Below are positions 1-9,292 of a stretch of 64,000 nucleotides of DNA, piece after piece. The number at the start of each line of letters is the position of its first letter. Positions within the stretch are counted from its first letter, which is position 1. Made by a program: the position numbers and the translations under genes. The notes below the pieces were generated by a model. It did no database searches. It saw nothing but the letters and a program-made list of their open reading frames with translations, and was not told the DNA's origin. Origin of the DNA: Pseudomonadota bacterium (GTDB taxonomy: Bacteria > Pseudomonadota > Alphaproteobacteria > Acetobacterales > Acetobacteraceae); the NCBI GenBank assembly GCA_021781835.1, contig JAJXWD010000008.1, positions 29,174-93,173 on the forward strand. Direction: 5' to 3'.

Positions 1-464
1 TGACCGGGCGCAAGGCGCTGGCGCGCGTGTCGCACCAGCCGGGGCGCACGCGCCAGCTCAATTTCTTCCATGTCGGGGTGAGCCCGCTGGTGCTGGTGGA
101 TATGCCGGGCTACGGCTATGCCGAGGCGCCTAAGGATATCAAGCGCGACTGGCAGGGCTTGATGCTTGATTATCTGCGCGGGCGGCCGAATTTGCGCCGC
201 GTGCTGCTGCTGCTCGATTGCCGGGTGGAGATCAAGGTTTCGGACCAGACGGTGATGGAGCTGCTCGACCAGGCGGCGGTCGCCTTTCAGGTGGTGCTGA
301 CCAAGGCCGATGCCGTGAAGCCCGGCGCCCTGGCCCGCAAGCAGGCCGAGATCGCGGCTTTGGCGCGCAAGCACCCCGCCGCGCTCAATGAGATCATCAC
401 CACCTCCAGCGAGACCGGGCTGGGGATTGAGGGGCTGCGCGCCGAGATCGCGGCGTTTTTGTGA
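1..464 (+). CDS. engB: Ribosome biogenesis GTP-binding protein EngB/YsxC, C-terminal part
   Basis: Partial gene: the reading frame is already open at the left edge (codons begin at base 3). EngB is a GTPase needed for large ribosomal subunit assembly. The visible part holds the switch I segment with PGRT, the G3 motif DMPGYG, the G4 motif TKAD and a G5-like TSSETG. The P-loop with NVGKS lies upstream of the window. The stop at 462-464 is 10 nt before the probable GTG start of argB, so the two are probably cotranscribed. The engB-argB order is common in Rhodospirillales. Confidence 0.93.
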   Translation, partial: TGRKALARVSHQPGRTRQLNFFHVGVSPLVLVDMPGYGYAEAPKDIKRDWQGLMLDYLRGRPNLRRVLLLLDCRVEIKVSDQTVMELLDQAAVAFQVVLTKADAVKPGALARKQAEIAALARKHPAALNEIITTSSETGLGIEGLRAEIAAFL

Positions 465-474
465 GGAGAGGCAA

Positions 475-1368
475 GTGGACGAGCAGGCCATGAACAATGC
501 CGCGCATGAGGCGCATATCGTTGCCAAGGCGCTGCCCTATCTGCGCCGCTATTCGGGCGCGACCATTGTGGTGAAATATGGCGGCCATGCCATGGAAGGC
601 CGGCTTGCCAATGAGTTTGGCCGCGATATCGCGCTGCTCAAGCAGGTGGGCATTAACCCGGTGGTGGTGCATGGCGGCGGGCCGCAGATTAACGCCATGC
701 TCAAGCGGCTTGATATTGAAAGCAATTTTGTAAACGGCCTGCGCGTGACCGATGCCGCCATGGTGGAAGTGGTGGAGATGGTGCTGGCCGGCCAGGTGAA
801 TAAGCAGGTGGCCGGGCTGATTAACAAGGCCGGGGCGTTGGCGGTGGGCATTTCGGGCAAGGATGGCGGGCTGATACGGGCGCGCAAGCTGACCCGCACG
901 ATGAAGGACCCGGATTCCAACATCGAGAAGGTGCTCGATCTTGGCCATGTCGGGGAGCCGGTGTTTGTGGATACGCGCGTTATTCACGCGCTGACCGGCG
1001 CCGGGCTCATTCCGGTGATCGCGCCGGTGGGCACGGGCGAGGATGGCGAGACTTATAACATCAACGCCGATACGGTGGCCGGCGCCGTGGCCGGGGCGCT
1101 GAATGCCCAGCGGCTGGTGATGCTGACCGATGTGGCGGGCGTGCTGGACAAGAGCAAGACGCTGCTGCCCGATCTTTCCACCACGCAGGTGCATGAGCTG
1201 ATCGCGGATGGCACGATTTCGGGGGGGATGATCCCTAAGGTCGAAACCTGCCTGGAGGCGGTGGCCCAGGGCGTGCGGGGCGCGACCATTTTGGATGGCA
1301 CCGTGCCCCATGCGCTGCTGCTGGAGCTGTTCACCGAAGGCGGCATCGGCACGATGATCCATAAATAA
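475..1368 (+). CDS. argB: Acetylglutamate kinase ArgB
   Basis: Phosphorylates N-acetylglutamate, the second step of arginine synthesis; cytosolic. The protein is 297 aa from a GTG at 475. It shows the nucleotide-binding VVKYGGHAM near the N terminus, the substrate loop VVHGGGPQI, and the C-terminal SGGMIPKVE typical of ArgB. I chose GTG 475 because GGAG lies 6 nt upstream; ATG 490 is a weaker alternative without a well-spaced ribosome site. An overlapping frame that starts at 388 inside engB is not needed. It follows engB closely and precedes an ArsC-like gene by 10 nt. Confidence 0.93.
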   Translation: MDEQAMNNAAHEAHIVAKALPYLRRYSGATIVVKYGGHAMEGRLANEFGRDIALLKQVGINPVVVHGGGPQINAMLKRLDIESNFVNGLRVTDAAMVEVVEMVLAGQVNKQVAGLINKAGALAVGISGKDGGLIRARKLTRTMKDPDSNIEKVLDLGHVGEPVFVDTRVIHALTGAGLIPVIAPVGTGEDGETYNINADTVAGAVAGALNAQRLVMLTDVAGVLDKSKTLLPDLSTTQVHELIADGTISGGMIPKVETCLEAVAQGVRGATILDGTVPHALLLELFTEGGIGTMIHK

Positions 1369-1378
1369 GGGGGCGAGG

Positions 1379-1720
1379 ATGAGCGTGAAACTCTATTTCA
1401 ACCCCAAATGCGGCACGGCGCGCAACGTGCTCGCGCTGCTGCGCGAGGCGGGGATTGAGCCCGAGATTATCGAATATCTGAAAACCCCGCCCTCACGCGC
1501 CGAGCTGGCGGGGCTGGCCAAGGCCATGAGCGGCGGCGCGCGCGAGCTGCTGCGCGCCAAGGAGCCGCTGGCCGGCGAGCTGGGGCTGCATGAGGCCTCG
1601 GATGAGGCGATTTTGGCGGCCATTGCCGAACACCCGCTTTTGCTCAACCGCCCGGTGGTGGTGACGGCGAAAGGCGCCAAGGCCTGCCGCCCGGCGGAGC
1701 TGGTGAAAGAGCTGATCTGA
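1379..1720 (+). CDS. arsC: ArsC-family arsenate reductase (glutaredoxin-type)
   Basis: A 113-residue thioredoxin-fold protein of the ArsC/Spx superfamily. Cys11 sits in NPKCGTARN. Three arginines (Arg59, Arg91 and Arg104) fall where E. coli ArsC has its oxyanion-binding arginines, so arsenate reduction with glutathione/glutaredoxin is the best guess. No arsenite efflux gene or ArsR regulator is next to it, so a general reductase role is possible. It starts 10 nt after argB with a GAGG-type ribosome site and is followed by a strong terminator. Confidence 0.8.
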   Translation: MSVKLYFNPKCGTARNVLALLREAGIEPEIIEYLKTPPSRAELAGLAKAMSGGARELLRAKEPLAGELGLHEASDEAILAAIAEHPLLLNRPVVVTAKGAKACRPAELVKELI

Positions 1721-1776
1721 CGGCGCGGGCCGGTGAAGGCGGGGCGAGAAACATATCCCCCCGCCCTTGCCGGTGC

Positions 1777-1805
1777 GCGCCCCGCTTAAAGCGGGGCGCT
1801 GTTTT
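1777..1805 (+). terminator. Rho-independent terminator after arsC
   Basis: A perfect 9-bp stem, GCGCCCCGC / GCGGGGCGC (1777-1785 with 1791-1799), has a TTAAA loop and is followed by TGTTTT. It ends the engB-argB-arsC unit and faces the convergent metY stop at 1812. Confidence 0.75.
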
Positions 1806-1811
1806 GACAGC

Positions 1812-3107
1812 TCAGGCGGCTTTGTCGAGCGCCTGGGTGAGGTCGGCGAGGATGTCGTCGATATGTTCGAGCCCGATGGAGAGGCGCACATAGCCGGGCG
1901 AGACGCCGGTGGCGGCTTGATCGGCGGGGGAAAGCTGGCTGTGCGTGGTGCTGGCCGGGTGGATGGCGAGCGAGCGCGCATCGCCGATATTGGCGACATG
2001 GTAGAAAAGTTCGAGCGCCGAGATGAAGGCCTTGCCGGCCTCGGCGCCGCCCTTGAGCTCGAAGCCGAGCAGGCCGCCCAAACCGCCCTTGGCGTATTTA
2101 TCGGCGCGCGCGCGGTCGGGGCCGGTGGCGAGGCTGGGGTGGATGATCTTGGTGACATCGGCCCGTGTTTGCAGGAATTGCGCGACCTTGAGGGCGTTTT
2201 CGCAATGGCGCGCCATGCGGAGCGGCAGGGTCTCGATGCCTTGAATGATTTGGAAGGCGTTGAAGGGCGAGATGGCGGCGCCCAGATCGCGCAGCAGCAC
2301 CACGCGGGCGCGGATGATGTAGGCGATGGGGCCGAGCGGCTTTACCGCCTCGGACCAGATGGCGCCGTGATAGGAGGGATCGGGGGTGTTGAGGAGCGGC
2401 TGGCGGGTGGGCTGGGCTTGCCAGTCGAAATTGCCGCCATCGATGAGGGCGCCGCCGAGCGAGGTGCCGTGGCCGCCCAGATATTTGGTGGTGGAGTAGA
2501 GAACCACCGCGGCGCCATGCTCGAACGGGCGCACCAGCAGGGGGGCGGCGGTGTTGTCCATGATTAATGGAATGCCCTGCTTGCGGCCGATCTCGGCCAC
2601 CTCGGCGATGGGGAACAGGCGCAGCTTGGGGTTGGGCAGGGTCTCGGCGTAATAGGCGCGGGTGCGCTCGTCGGTCGCGTTGGCGAAGGCGTGTGGGTCG
2701 GCGGGATCGACGAAGCGGACTTCCAGCCCCTGATCCTTGAGGGTGTTGGCGAATAAATTCCAGGTGCCGCCATACAGATCGGTCGAGGCGACGACATTGT
2801 CGCCCGCGCGGGCGAGGTTTTGCACCGCATAGGCCGAGGCCGCCTGGCCCGAGGCCACGGCCAGCGCCGCCACCCCGCCCTCAAGCGCGGCGAGGCGCTG
2901 TTCGAGCACGTCGGTGGTGGGGTTCATCAGGCGGGTATAGATGTTGCCCAGCTCCTTGAGCGCGAACAGATTGGCCGCGTGCTCGGGCGATTTGAACTGG
3001 TAGGAGGTGGTTTGGTGAATGGGCACGGCCACCGAGCCGGTGCTGGCATCGGCCCGCCAGCCGGCATGCAGGGCGAGCGTTTCGGGGTGTTTGGTGGTGA
3101 GGGCCAT
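1812..3107 (-). CDS. metY: O-acetylhomoserine sulfhydrylase (aminocarboxypropyltransferase)
   Basis: A PLP enzyme of the Cys/Met metabolism family that makes homocysteine from O-acetylhomoserine and sulfide (direct sulfhydrylation). It is 431 aa. The cofactor lysine is Lys208 in STTKYLGGHG, and the N-terminal LHAGWRADAST and NPTTDVLEQRLA segments are typical of the family. The acetyl ester rather than the succinyl ester is inferred from the long-form length. It is transcribed alone, with a structured leader of about 80 nt upstream that may carry regulation. Confidence 0.9.
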   Translation of the reverse strand: MALTTKHPETLALHAGWRADASTGSVAVPIHQTTSYQFKSPEHAANLFALKELGNIYTRLMNPTTDVLEQRLAALEGGVAALAVASGQAASAYAVQNLARAGDNVVASTDLYGGTWNLFANTLKDQGLEVRFVDPADPHAFANATDERTRAYYAETLPNPKLRLFPIAEVAEIGRKQGIPLIMDNTAAPLLVRPFEHGAAVVLYSTTKYLGGHGTSLGGALIDGGNFDWQAQPTRQPLLNTPDPSYHGAIWSEAVKPLGPIAYIIRARVVLLRDLGAAISPFNAFQIIQGIETLPLRMARHCENALKVAQFLQTRADVTKIIHPSLATGPDRARADKYAKGGLGGLLGFELKGGAEAGKAFISALELFYHVANIGDARSLAIHPASTTHSQLSPADQAATGVSPGYVRLSIGLEHIDDILADLTQALDKAA

Positions 3108-3110
3108 GTG

Positions 3111-3192
3111 CGTCCTGTTTAGCGTTATTGTTGCACAGGGAGCATGTCATAACTCCCGCCCGGCGGCAAACCACGGTTTTCCTATGTGGTTT
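3111..3192 (-). promoter_or_regulatory. Structured 5' leader of metY, possible SAM-responsive RNA
   Basis: Read on the minus strand, the leader has a 7-bp hairpin AAACCAC/GTGGTTT (3192-3168), then a GGGAG/CTCCC hairpin (3157-3138). The loop TTAT of the second hairpin can pair with ATAA downstream (3128-3125), giving an H-type pseudoknot. GCTAAACAGG follows, overlapping the ribosome-binding region. The GCTAAA next to the SD recalls SAM-II riboswitches of alphaproteobacterial met genes, but the conserved SAM-II loop core is not visible. The structure is seen; the ligand is speculation. Confidence 0.3.
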
Positions 3193-3206
3193 AGAGGGTG
3201 ATTGAC

Positions 3207-4490
<1,284 letters not shown>

Positions 4491-4582
4491 GCTCTACCTT
4501 GCTCCGGCGAGATTTAGCCGGGGGCGTTTCCGGGTCAAGTGAAACTCTTGCAGTGCAGCAAGGGCGGAACCCGGCGGCTGGA

Positions 4583-5182
4583 TTATTCGACCGGCTCGAG
4601 CATGCCGGTTTCGACATCGAACACCGTGGCGGCAAGCTCCAGCCGCCCTTGCGCCACGCGCTCGGCGATCCAGGGGAAGGTGCGCAGATTGGCGAGGGAT
4701 TCGTGCAGGGCCTCGCGCACGCAGGCGGCGCACTGGTCGGCGAAGCTGGCGGTGGCCAGCTCGGGCGAATCACACACACGCTGGCGGGCCGGGGCGGCGA
4801 TTTCCATCCAGCGGTCGATGAAGTCTCCGTGCCCTTGGCCGGGGCCCTTCATCAGCGCCGCGATGCCGCCGCATTTGGAATGGCCGAGCACCAGGATGGT
4901 GCGGACATTCAAGGCGTTGACGGCGAATTCGAGCGCCGCCGAGGTGCCGTGCTTGTGGGTGTCTGGCTCATAGGCGGGCACCAGGGCGCTGACGTTGCGG
5001 ACCACGAAAATCTCGCCGGGCGCGCAATCGAAAATCGCCTCGGGGGCGACGCGGGAGTCGGAGCAGGCGATGACCATGGCCGGCGGGGATTGCCCATCGC
5101 GCGCCAGGGCGGAGTAGAGCTCCTTGTGCGCCTTCCAGTAGCCGGTGCGGAAACGCTCATAACCTTCGAGCAGCGTCTTCAT
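4583..5182 (-). CDS. Beta-class carbonic anhydrase
   Basis: Zinc enzyme interconverting CO2 and bicarbonate; cytosolic, 199 aa. The zinc ligands and catalytic dyad of the beta class are all present: Cys40, Asp42 and Arg44 in CSDSR, and His101 and Cys104 in LGHSKCGG. The length is normal. Its start overlaps the stop of mazG by 4 nt (ATGA), so it is translationally coupled to mazG. It is close to Can/CynT-type enzymes; no cyanase gene is nearby, so a housekeeping role is likely. Confidence 0.92.
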   Translation of the reverse strand: MKTLLEGYERFRTGYWKAHKELYSALARDGQSPPAMVIACSDSRVAPEAIFDCAPGEIFVVRNVSALVPAYEPDTHKHGTSAALEFAVNALNVRTILVLGHSKCGGIAALMKGPGQGHGDFIDRWMEIAAPARQRVCDSPELATASFADQCAACVREALHESLANLRTFPWIAERVAQGRLELAATVFDVETGMLEPVE

Positions 5183-5967
5183 AATCCCTCCGATTTCGCG
5201 GTCTTCCAGAGTTCGTCCATGTCTTCGAGGCTGGAGGCGGCCGGGGTCTTGCCTTGGGCGGCCAGCAGGGCCTCGATGCGGGTGAAGCGGCGGATGAATT
5301 TCTCATTCGCGCGGGTCAGGCTGGTTTCGGCATCCAGCCCCAGCTTGCGGGCCAGATTGGCGAGCACGAACAGCATGTCGCCCAGCTCGTCTTCCAGGCG
5401 GGCCTGGTCGGCGCCGGGCAGCTCGGCGCGCAGCTCGCTGGTTTCCTCGTCCAGCTTGTCGAGCACGGCTTCGGGGGTCGGCCAGTCGAATTTCACGCGC
5501 GCGGCGCGGGCGGTGAGTTTTTGCGCGCGCTTGAGGGCGGGCAGGGCGGTGGCCACGCCGTCCAGCACACCGTGTTGGGCGAGGGTTTGGCGCTCCTGGG
5601 CTTTTTGGGCCTCCCAGGCGGCGGTTTGGCCCGAAGCCGTGCGCGCGGCCTCGTCGCCAAACACATGCGGGTGGCGGCGGATCATTTTGGCGGTGATCGC
5701 CGCCGCCACGTCCTCGAACCCGAACCAGCCGCGCTCGGCGGCCATTTGCGCGTGATAGACGACCTGAAACAGCAGATCACCCAGCTCATCCTTCAGGGCG
5801 CTGGGGTCGCCGGACTGGATGGCGGACTGGACTTCGTAAGCTTCTTCAATGGTATAGGGGGCGATGGTGGTGAAATCCTGCACCTTGTCCCACGGGCAGC
5901 CGGTGACGGGATCACGAAGCCTGCGCATGACGTTGATCAGCGCCGTGATCGATGGTTCAGTGTTCAT
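5179..5967 (-). CDS. mazG: Nucleoside triphosphate pyrophosphohydrolase MazG
   Basis: Hydrolyses NTPs to NMP and pyrophosphate, a housecleaning enzyme. It is 262 aa with two MazG domains, as in E. coli. The first carries EEAYEVQSA and KDELGDLLFQVVYHA, the second ELGDMLFVLANLARK, giving the acidic metal-binding helices. It is the first gene of a pair with carbonic anhydrase (4-nt overlap) and diverges from a glutathione peroxidase gene 29 nt away. Confidence 0.93.
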   Translation of the reverse strand: MNTEPSITALINVMRRLRDPVTGCPWDKVQDFTTIAPYTIEEAYEVQSAIQSGDPSALKDELGDLLFQVVYHAQMAAERGWFGFEDVAAAITAKMIRRHPHVFGDEAARTASGQTAAWEAQKAQERQTLAQHGVLDGVATALPALKRAQKLTARAARVKFDWPTPEAVLDKLDEETSELRAELPGADQARLEDELGDMLFVLANLARKLGLDAETSLTRANEKFIRRFTRIEALLAAQGKTPAASSLEDMDELWKTAKSEGL

Positions 5968-5996
5968 GGAGATGAGTTTAATTTCTGGAGGCGGAA

Positions 5997-6470
5997 ATGG
6001 CCAGTGCCTATGACTTCGCGTTCAAGACATTGGCGGGCGAGGCCCTGCCGCTTGGCGCGTATAAGGGGCGGCCGGTGCTGGTGGTTAACACCGCCAGCGG
6101 CTGCGGCTTTACCCCCCAGCTCGGCACGCTGGAGGCGCTGGCCCGGAAATTTGGCCAACTGGCGGTGGTTGGCGTGCCGTGCAATGATTTTGGCGGGCAG
6201 GAGCCTTTGGTGGGCGCTGAGATTTCGGCGTTTTGCCAGAAAAATTACGGCGTGACCTTCACCATTGCCGCGAAAGAGCATTGCGTGGGGCCCGCGGCCC
6301 ATCCGTTTTTCAAATGGGTGGTCGAGGAGGCGTCGTTTTTGGCCAAGCCGCGCTGGAATTTCTACAAATACCTGATCAACCGGGAGGGTGGGCTGGAGGC
6401 GTGGTTTTCCTCGCTCACGCCGCCGGATTCGAAGCGCTTTATCAGCGCCGTAGAGCTTTTGTTTTACTGA
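5997..6470 (+). CDS. Glutathione peroxidase-family peroxidase
   Basis: Cys-type glutathione peroxidase (BtuE-like), 157 aa, thioredoxin fold. The peroxidatic Cys36 lies in NTASGCGFTPQ, and the WNFYKYL segment carries the Trp and Asn of the catalytic tetrad. It probably reduces hydroperoxides with thioredoxin or glutathione. The start is set by GGAGG just upstream. The 3' end overlaps the convergent NUDIX gene by 29 nt. Confidence 0.9.
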   Translation: MASAYDFAFKTLAGEALPLGAYKGRPVLVVNTASGCGFTPQLGTLEALARKFGQLAVVGVPCNDFGGQEPLVGAEISAFCQKNYGVTFTIAAKEHCVGPAAHPFFKWVVEEASFLAKPRWNFYKYLINREGGLEAWFSSLTPPDSKRFISAVELLFY

Positions 6471-6879
6471 GCATGTCGAGCAGCGCCGGGGTGAGGGCGT
6501 AGCGGTTGTAATCTTCTTCGCGCGCCCAGGCGGTGGCGCTGGCATCGTCGGCGGCCACGGGCGCGCCGCCGGTGTAGGGGGCGGCGAAATCGAGCACGGT
6601 GTAGTGAAATTCGATGTTGCCCGTCTCGTCGCGCGAGATGATGTCGGCATGGCCGATGAGCGTGAGCGGGCCGCAGGTGAGGCCGGTTTCTTCGAATAAT
6701 TCCCGCCTCGCGGCGGCTTCGGCGGTTTCGCCCAACTCCTGCTTGCCGCCGGGCAGAGACCAGAGGCCAAGGCCGGGCGGTTTGGCGCGGCGGATGAGCA
6801 GCACCTCATCGCCCTTCATGAGGATGAGGCCGACGCCGGGTCTGGGATGAGAGGGGGGATGAGAGGAGGGATGAGACAT
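6442..6879 (-). CDS. NUDIX hydrolase
   Basis: A 145-aa protein with a complete Nudix box, from GGKQELGE to RELFEETGL. The PGVGLILMKGDEVLLIRRAKPPGLGLWSLPGG context is typical of the ADP-ribose/MutT-like NUDIX enzymes downstream of recG in this group. I start it at the ATG whose complement is at 6877-6879; the reading frame stays open further upstream into recG but that part looks random. The N terminus is rich in Ser, His and Pro. Substrate unknown. Confidence 0.85.
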   Translation of the reverse strand: MSHPSSHPPSHPRPGVGLILMKGDEVLLIRRAKPPGLGLWSLPGGKQELGETAEAAARRELFEETGLTCGPLTLIGHADIISRDETGNIEFHYTVLDFAAPYTGGAPVAADDASATAWAREEDYNRYALTPALLDMLSKTKALRR

Positions 6880-6904
6880 GGGGGCCAGATGGTTGATTTT
6901 GGGG

Positions 6905-8959
6905 TTAACCTGAATGGACGGTGGCGATGGCGTCTCGCTGATCGAACAGGTTGAGCAGCAGGCGCACGGCCTGGCCGCGCGGGGTGGCGAGGGTGGGGTC
7001 GCGCTGGAGGAGCAGCACGGCATCCTGGCGGGCGGTGGCGAGCAGGGCTTCGTGTTTGGCGGGGTCGGCCAGACGGTAGCCGGGCAGGCCGGACTGGCGG
7101 GTGCCCAGATAATCGCCCGCGCCACGGAGCTTGTAATCCTCATCGGCGATGAGGAAGCCGTCATCGGTGTCGCGGAGCAGCGCGAGGCGGGCGCGGGCGG
7201 CCTTGCCGATGGCGGATTCGTGCAGCAGCAGGCAGAAGCTGGCCGCGTGGCCGCGCCCCACGCGCCCGCGCAGCTGGTGGAGCTGGGCGAGGCCGAAACG
7301 CTCGGCATGTTCGATGATCATGACATTGGCCTCGGGCACATCGACCCCCACCTCGATGATGGTGGTGGCGACCAGGAGCCTGGCTTCGCCCGAAGCAAAG
7401 GATTTGAGGGCGGCGTCGCGTTTTTCGGGCTCCATCTGGCCGTGGGCGAGCACGGCCTGGGCGCCGAAACGCTGGCGCAGATGGGCGAAGCGGGCCTCGG
7501 CGGCGGTGATGTCGAGGGCTTCTGACTCGTTGACCAGCGGGCACACCCAGTAAACCCGCCCGGATTTGGCGATGGCGCGCTCGACGGCCTGCTCGATCTT
7601 TTCAAGCTCGGCCAGCGCGTGCAGCGTGGTGGTGATGGCGGGCCGGCCCTTTGGCTTTTCGGTGATGCGGGAAATGTCCATCTCGGCCCAATGGGTGAGC
7701 AGCAGCGTGCGCGGGATGGGGGTGGCGGTCATGACCAGCAGGTCCGTGGCCTCGCCCTTTTGGCCCAGGGCCAGGCGTTGATCGACCCCGAAACGGTGCT
7801 GCTCGTCGATTACCGCCAGCGCGAGGTCTTTGAAGTCGACATGTTTTTGGAAAATGGCGTGGGTGCCGACCACCAGGGGGAAGGTGCCGTCGGCCAGGCC
7901 GGCGAGGAGTTTGCGCCGCGCCGCGCCCTGGATGGAGCCGGTGAGCAGCACCACCGGCACCGGCGAGAGGCGCTGGAAGGTGGCGAAATGCTGTTTGGCG
8001 AGGATTTCGGTGGGGGCGAGCAGGGCGGCCTGGGCGCCGGCCTCGACCGCGCGCAGGCAGGCCAGCAGCGCGACCAGGGTTTTGCCCGAGCCGACATCGC
8101 CCTGCAAAAGCCGCAACATGCGGTGGGGGGCGGCGAGGTCGGAATCGATTTCGGCCAGCGCCTGGAGCTGGCCGCTGGTGGGGGTGAACCCGAAACGCTG
8201 GAGCGCCGCGCCGCGCAGCCGGCCATCGCCCGTGAGGGAGCGCCCGGCCCGCTTGCGCCGGCGCCCGCGCACGATGGCGAAGCTGATCTGGCGGGCCAGC
8301 AGCTCATCATAAGCCAGGCGTTCGGTGGGTTTTGGGCCGGGTGGTTCGGCCGGGGCGTGGAGCGCGCGCAGCGCTTCGCCAAAGCCCGGCCAGTGGCGCT
8401 GTTTGAGCAGCGTGGGGTCGTGCCATTCGGGCAGGGCGGGCAGGCGGGCGAGCGCGCCCAGCGCGGCGCGGCGCATGGTGCGCGGCGTGATGCCGGCGGT
8501 GAGCGGCCAGATGGGCTCGATCCAGGGGAAGTCGGCCGGCTGGAGGGCGGATTGCACGTGATCGGGGTGGGACATGACCAGCGTGTCGCGGAAACGCTCG
8601 AGCTTGCCCGAGACGATGAGCCGCGCGCCCGGCGGGAATTGCGGGAGGCGGGCGGCGTTGAACAGCACGATTTCGGCGAAGCCGGTGGCATCGGCGATGA
8701 TCACCCGGTGGGGCTGGGATTTGCGGGACGGGGCTTCGATGCGCACCACCTCGACCTCCAGCGTGGCGATCTCGCCGGGCTGGGCCTCGGCGATTTTGGG
8801 GCGGTGGCGGCGGTCCTGCCAGTCGGTGGGGAGGTGAAACAGCACATCGCGCACCGAAGCGCCGCCGACCAGCCTGGCCATGAGCGGTGAAAGCCGGGGG
8901 CCAAGGCCCGGCAGGGTGGCAAGCGATGCGCGCAGGGGAAGAAGGCTGTCTGAACTCAC
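6905..8959 (-). CDS. recG: ATP-dependent DNA helicase RecG
   Basis: Remodels stalled replication forks and Holliday junctions. It is 684 aa from a GTG at 8959, the usual length. The wedge/OB domain comes first, then a superfamily 2 helicase core with Walker A GDVGSGKT, the DEQH box (VIDEQHRFGVDQR) and the motif VI region QLHQLRGRVGRG. ORF extension upstream of 8959 overlaps sdhE and has no RecG character; AAGAG lies 9 nt before the GTG. It diverges from sdhE-mfd with only 42 nt between them, the usual alphaproteobacterial arrangement. Confidence 0.94.
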   Translation of the reverse strand: MSSDSLLPLRASLATLPGLGPRLSPLMARLVGGASVRDVLFHLPTDWQDRRHRPKIAEAQPGEIATLEVEVVRIEAPSRKSQPHRVIIADATGFAEIVLFNAARLPQFPPGARLIVSGKLERFRDTLVMSHPDHVQSALQPADFPWIEPIWPLTAGITPRTMRRAALGALARLPALPEWHDPTLLKQRHWPGFGEALRALHAPAEPPGPKPTERLAYDELLARQISFAIVRGRRRKRAGRSLTGDGRLRGAALQRFGFTPTSGQLQALAEIDSDLAAPHRMLRLLQGDVGSGKTLVALLACLRAVEAGAQAALLAPTEILAKQHFATFQRLSPVPVVLLTGSIQGAARRKLLAGLADGTFPLVVGTHAIFQKHVDFKDLALAVIDEQHRFGVDQRLALGQKGEATDLLVMTATPIPRTLLLTHWAEMDISRITEKPKGRPAITTTLHALAELEKIEQAVERAIAKSGRVYWVCPLVNESEALDITAAEARFAHLRQRFGAQAVLAHGQMEPEKRDAALKSFASGEARLLVATTIIEVGVDVPEANVMIIEHAERFGLAQLHQLRGRVGRGHAASFCLLLHESAIGKAARARLALLRDTDDGFLIADEDYKLRGAGDYLGTRQSGLPGYRLADPAKHEALLATARQDAVLLLQRDPTLATPRGQAVRLLLNLFDQRDAIATVHSG

Positions 8960-9001
8960 ATGCTGACTCTTGGCCAAACCCGGCCTATATCGCAACCCGC
9001 C

Positions 9002-9292
9002 ATGACCGATTTTACCCAAACGCCCCCGACCGAACTCGACGCCCGCCGCCGGCGCATCATCTTTCGTGCCCAGCATCGCGGCACGTTTGAAAATGATCTG
9101 CTGATCGGCGATTTCGTGAAGGCGAACATCGCCGCCATGACGCCCGCCGAGCTCGATGAGCTGGAGGCGGTGATGGAGTTTCCCGATGCCGAGCTGGCCG
9201 ACTGGCTGACCGGACGCCGGGAAATTCCCGCCCATGCCGATGGGCCGATGCTGCGCCGGATCCGCGCAGCGGCGCTGAACCGCGCGACATGA
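9002..9292 (+). CDS. sdhE: Succinate dehydrogenase flavinylation factor SdhE
   Basis: A small 96-residue protein that promotes covalent FAD attachment to SdhA. The key motif RGTFENDLLIGDF matches the family RGxxExD signature. I start at ATG 9002 rather than an in-frame ATG at 8960, which would overlap the recG start. The stop overlaps the mfd start by 4 nt (ATGA), so they form a coupled pair. Confidence 0.9.
   Translation: MTDFTQTPPTELDARRRRIIFRAQHRGTFENDLLIGDFVKANIAAMTPAELDELEAVMEFPDAELADWLTGRREIPAHADGPMLRRIRAAALNRAT

Noticed and set aside
397..1362. Long open frame antisense to argB (321 codons), and similar antisense frames at 35025-36419, 46948-49458 and 49836-52433
   Set aside because: They are by-products of high GC and codon bias on the opposite strand; the sense strands carry clear families with all motifs, and the antisense translations are low-complexity (His/Arg/Gly rich).
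1767..2567. 266-codon plus-strand frame over metY
   Set aside because: It lies antisense to a well-supported metY and shows no family motif.
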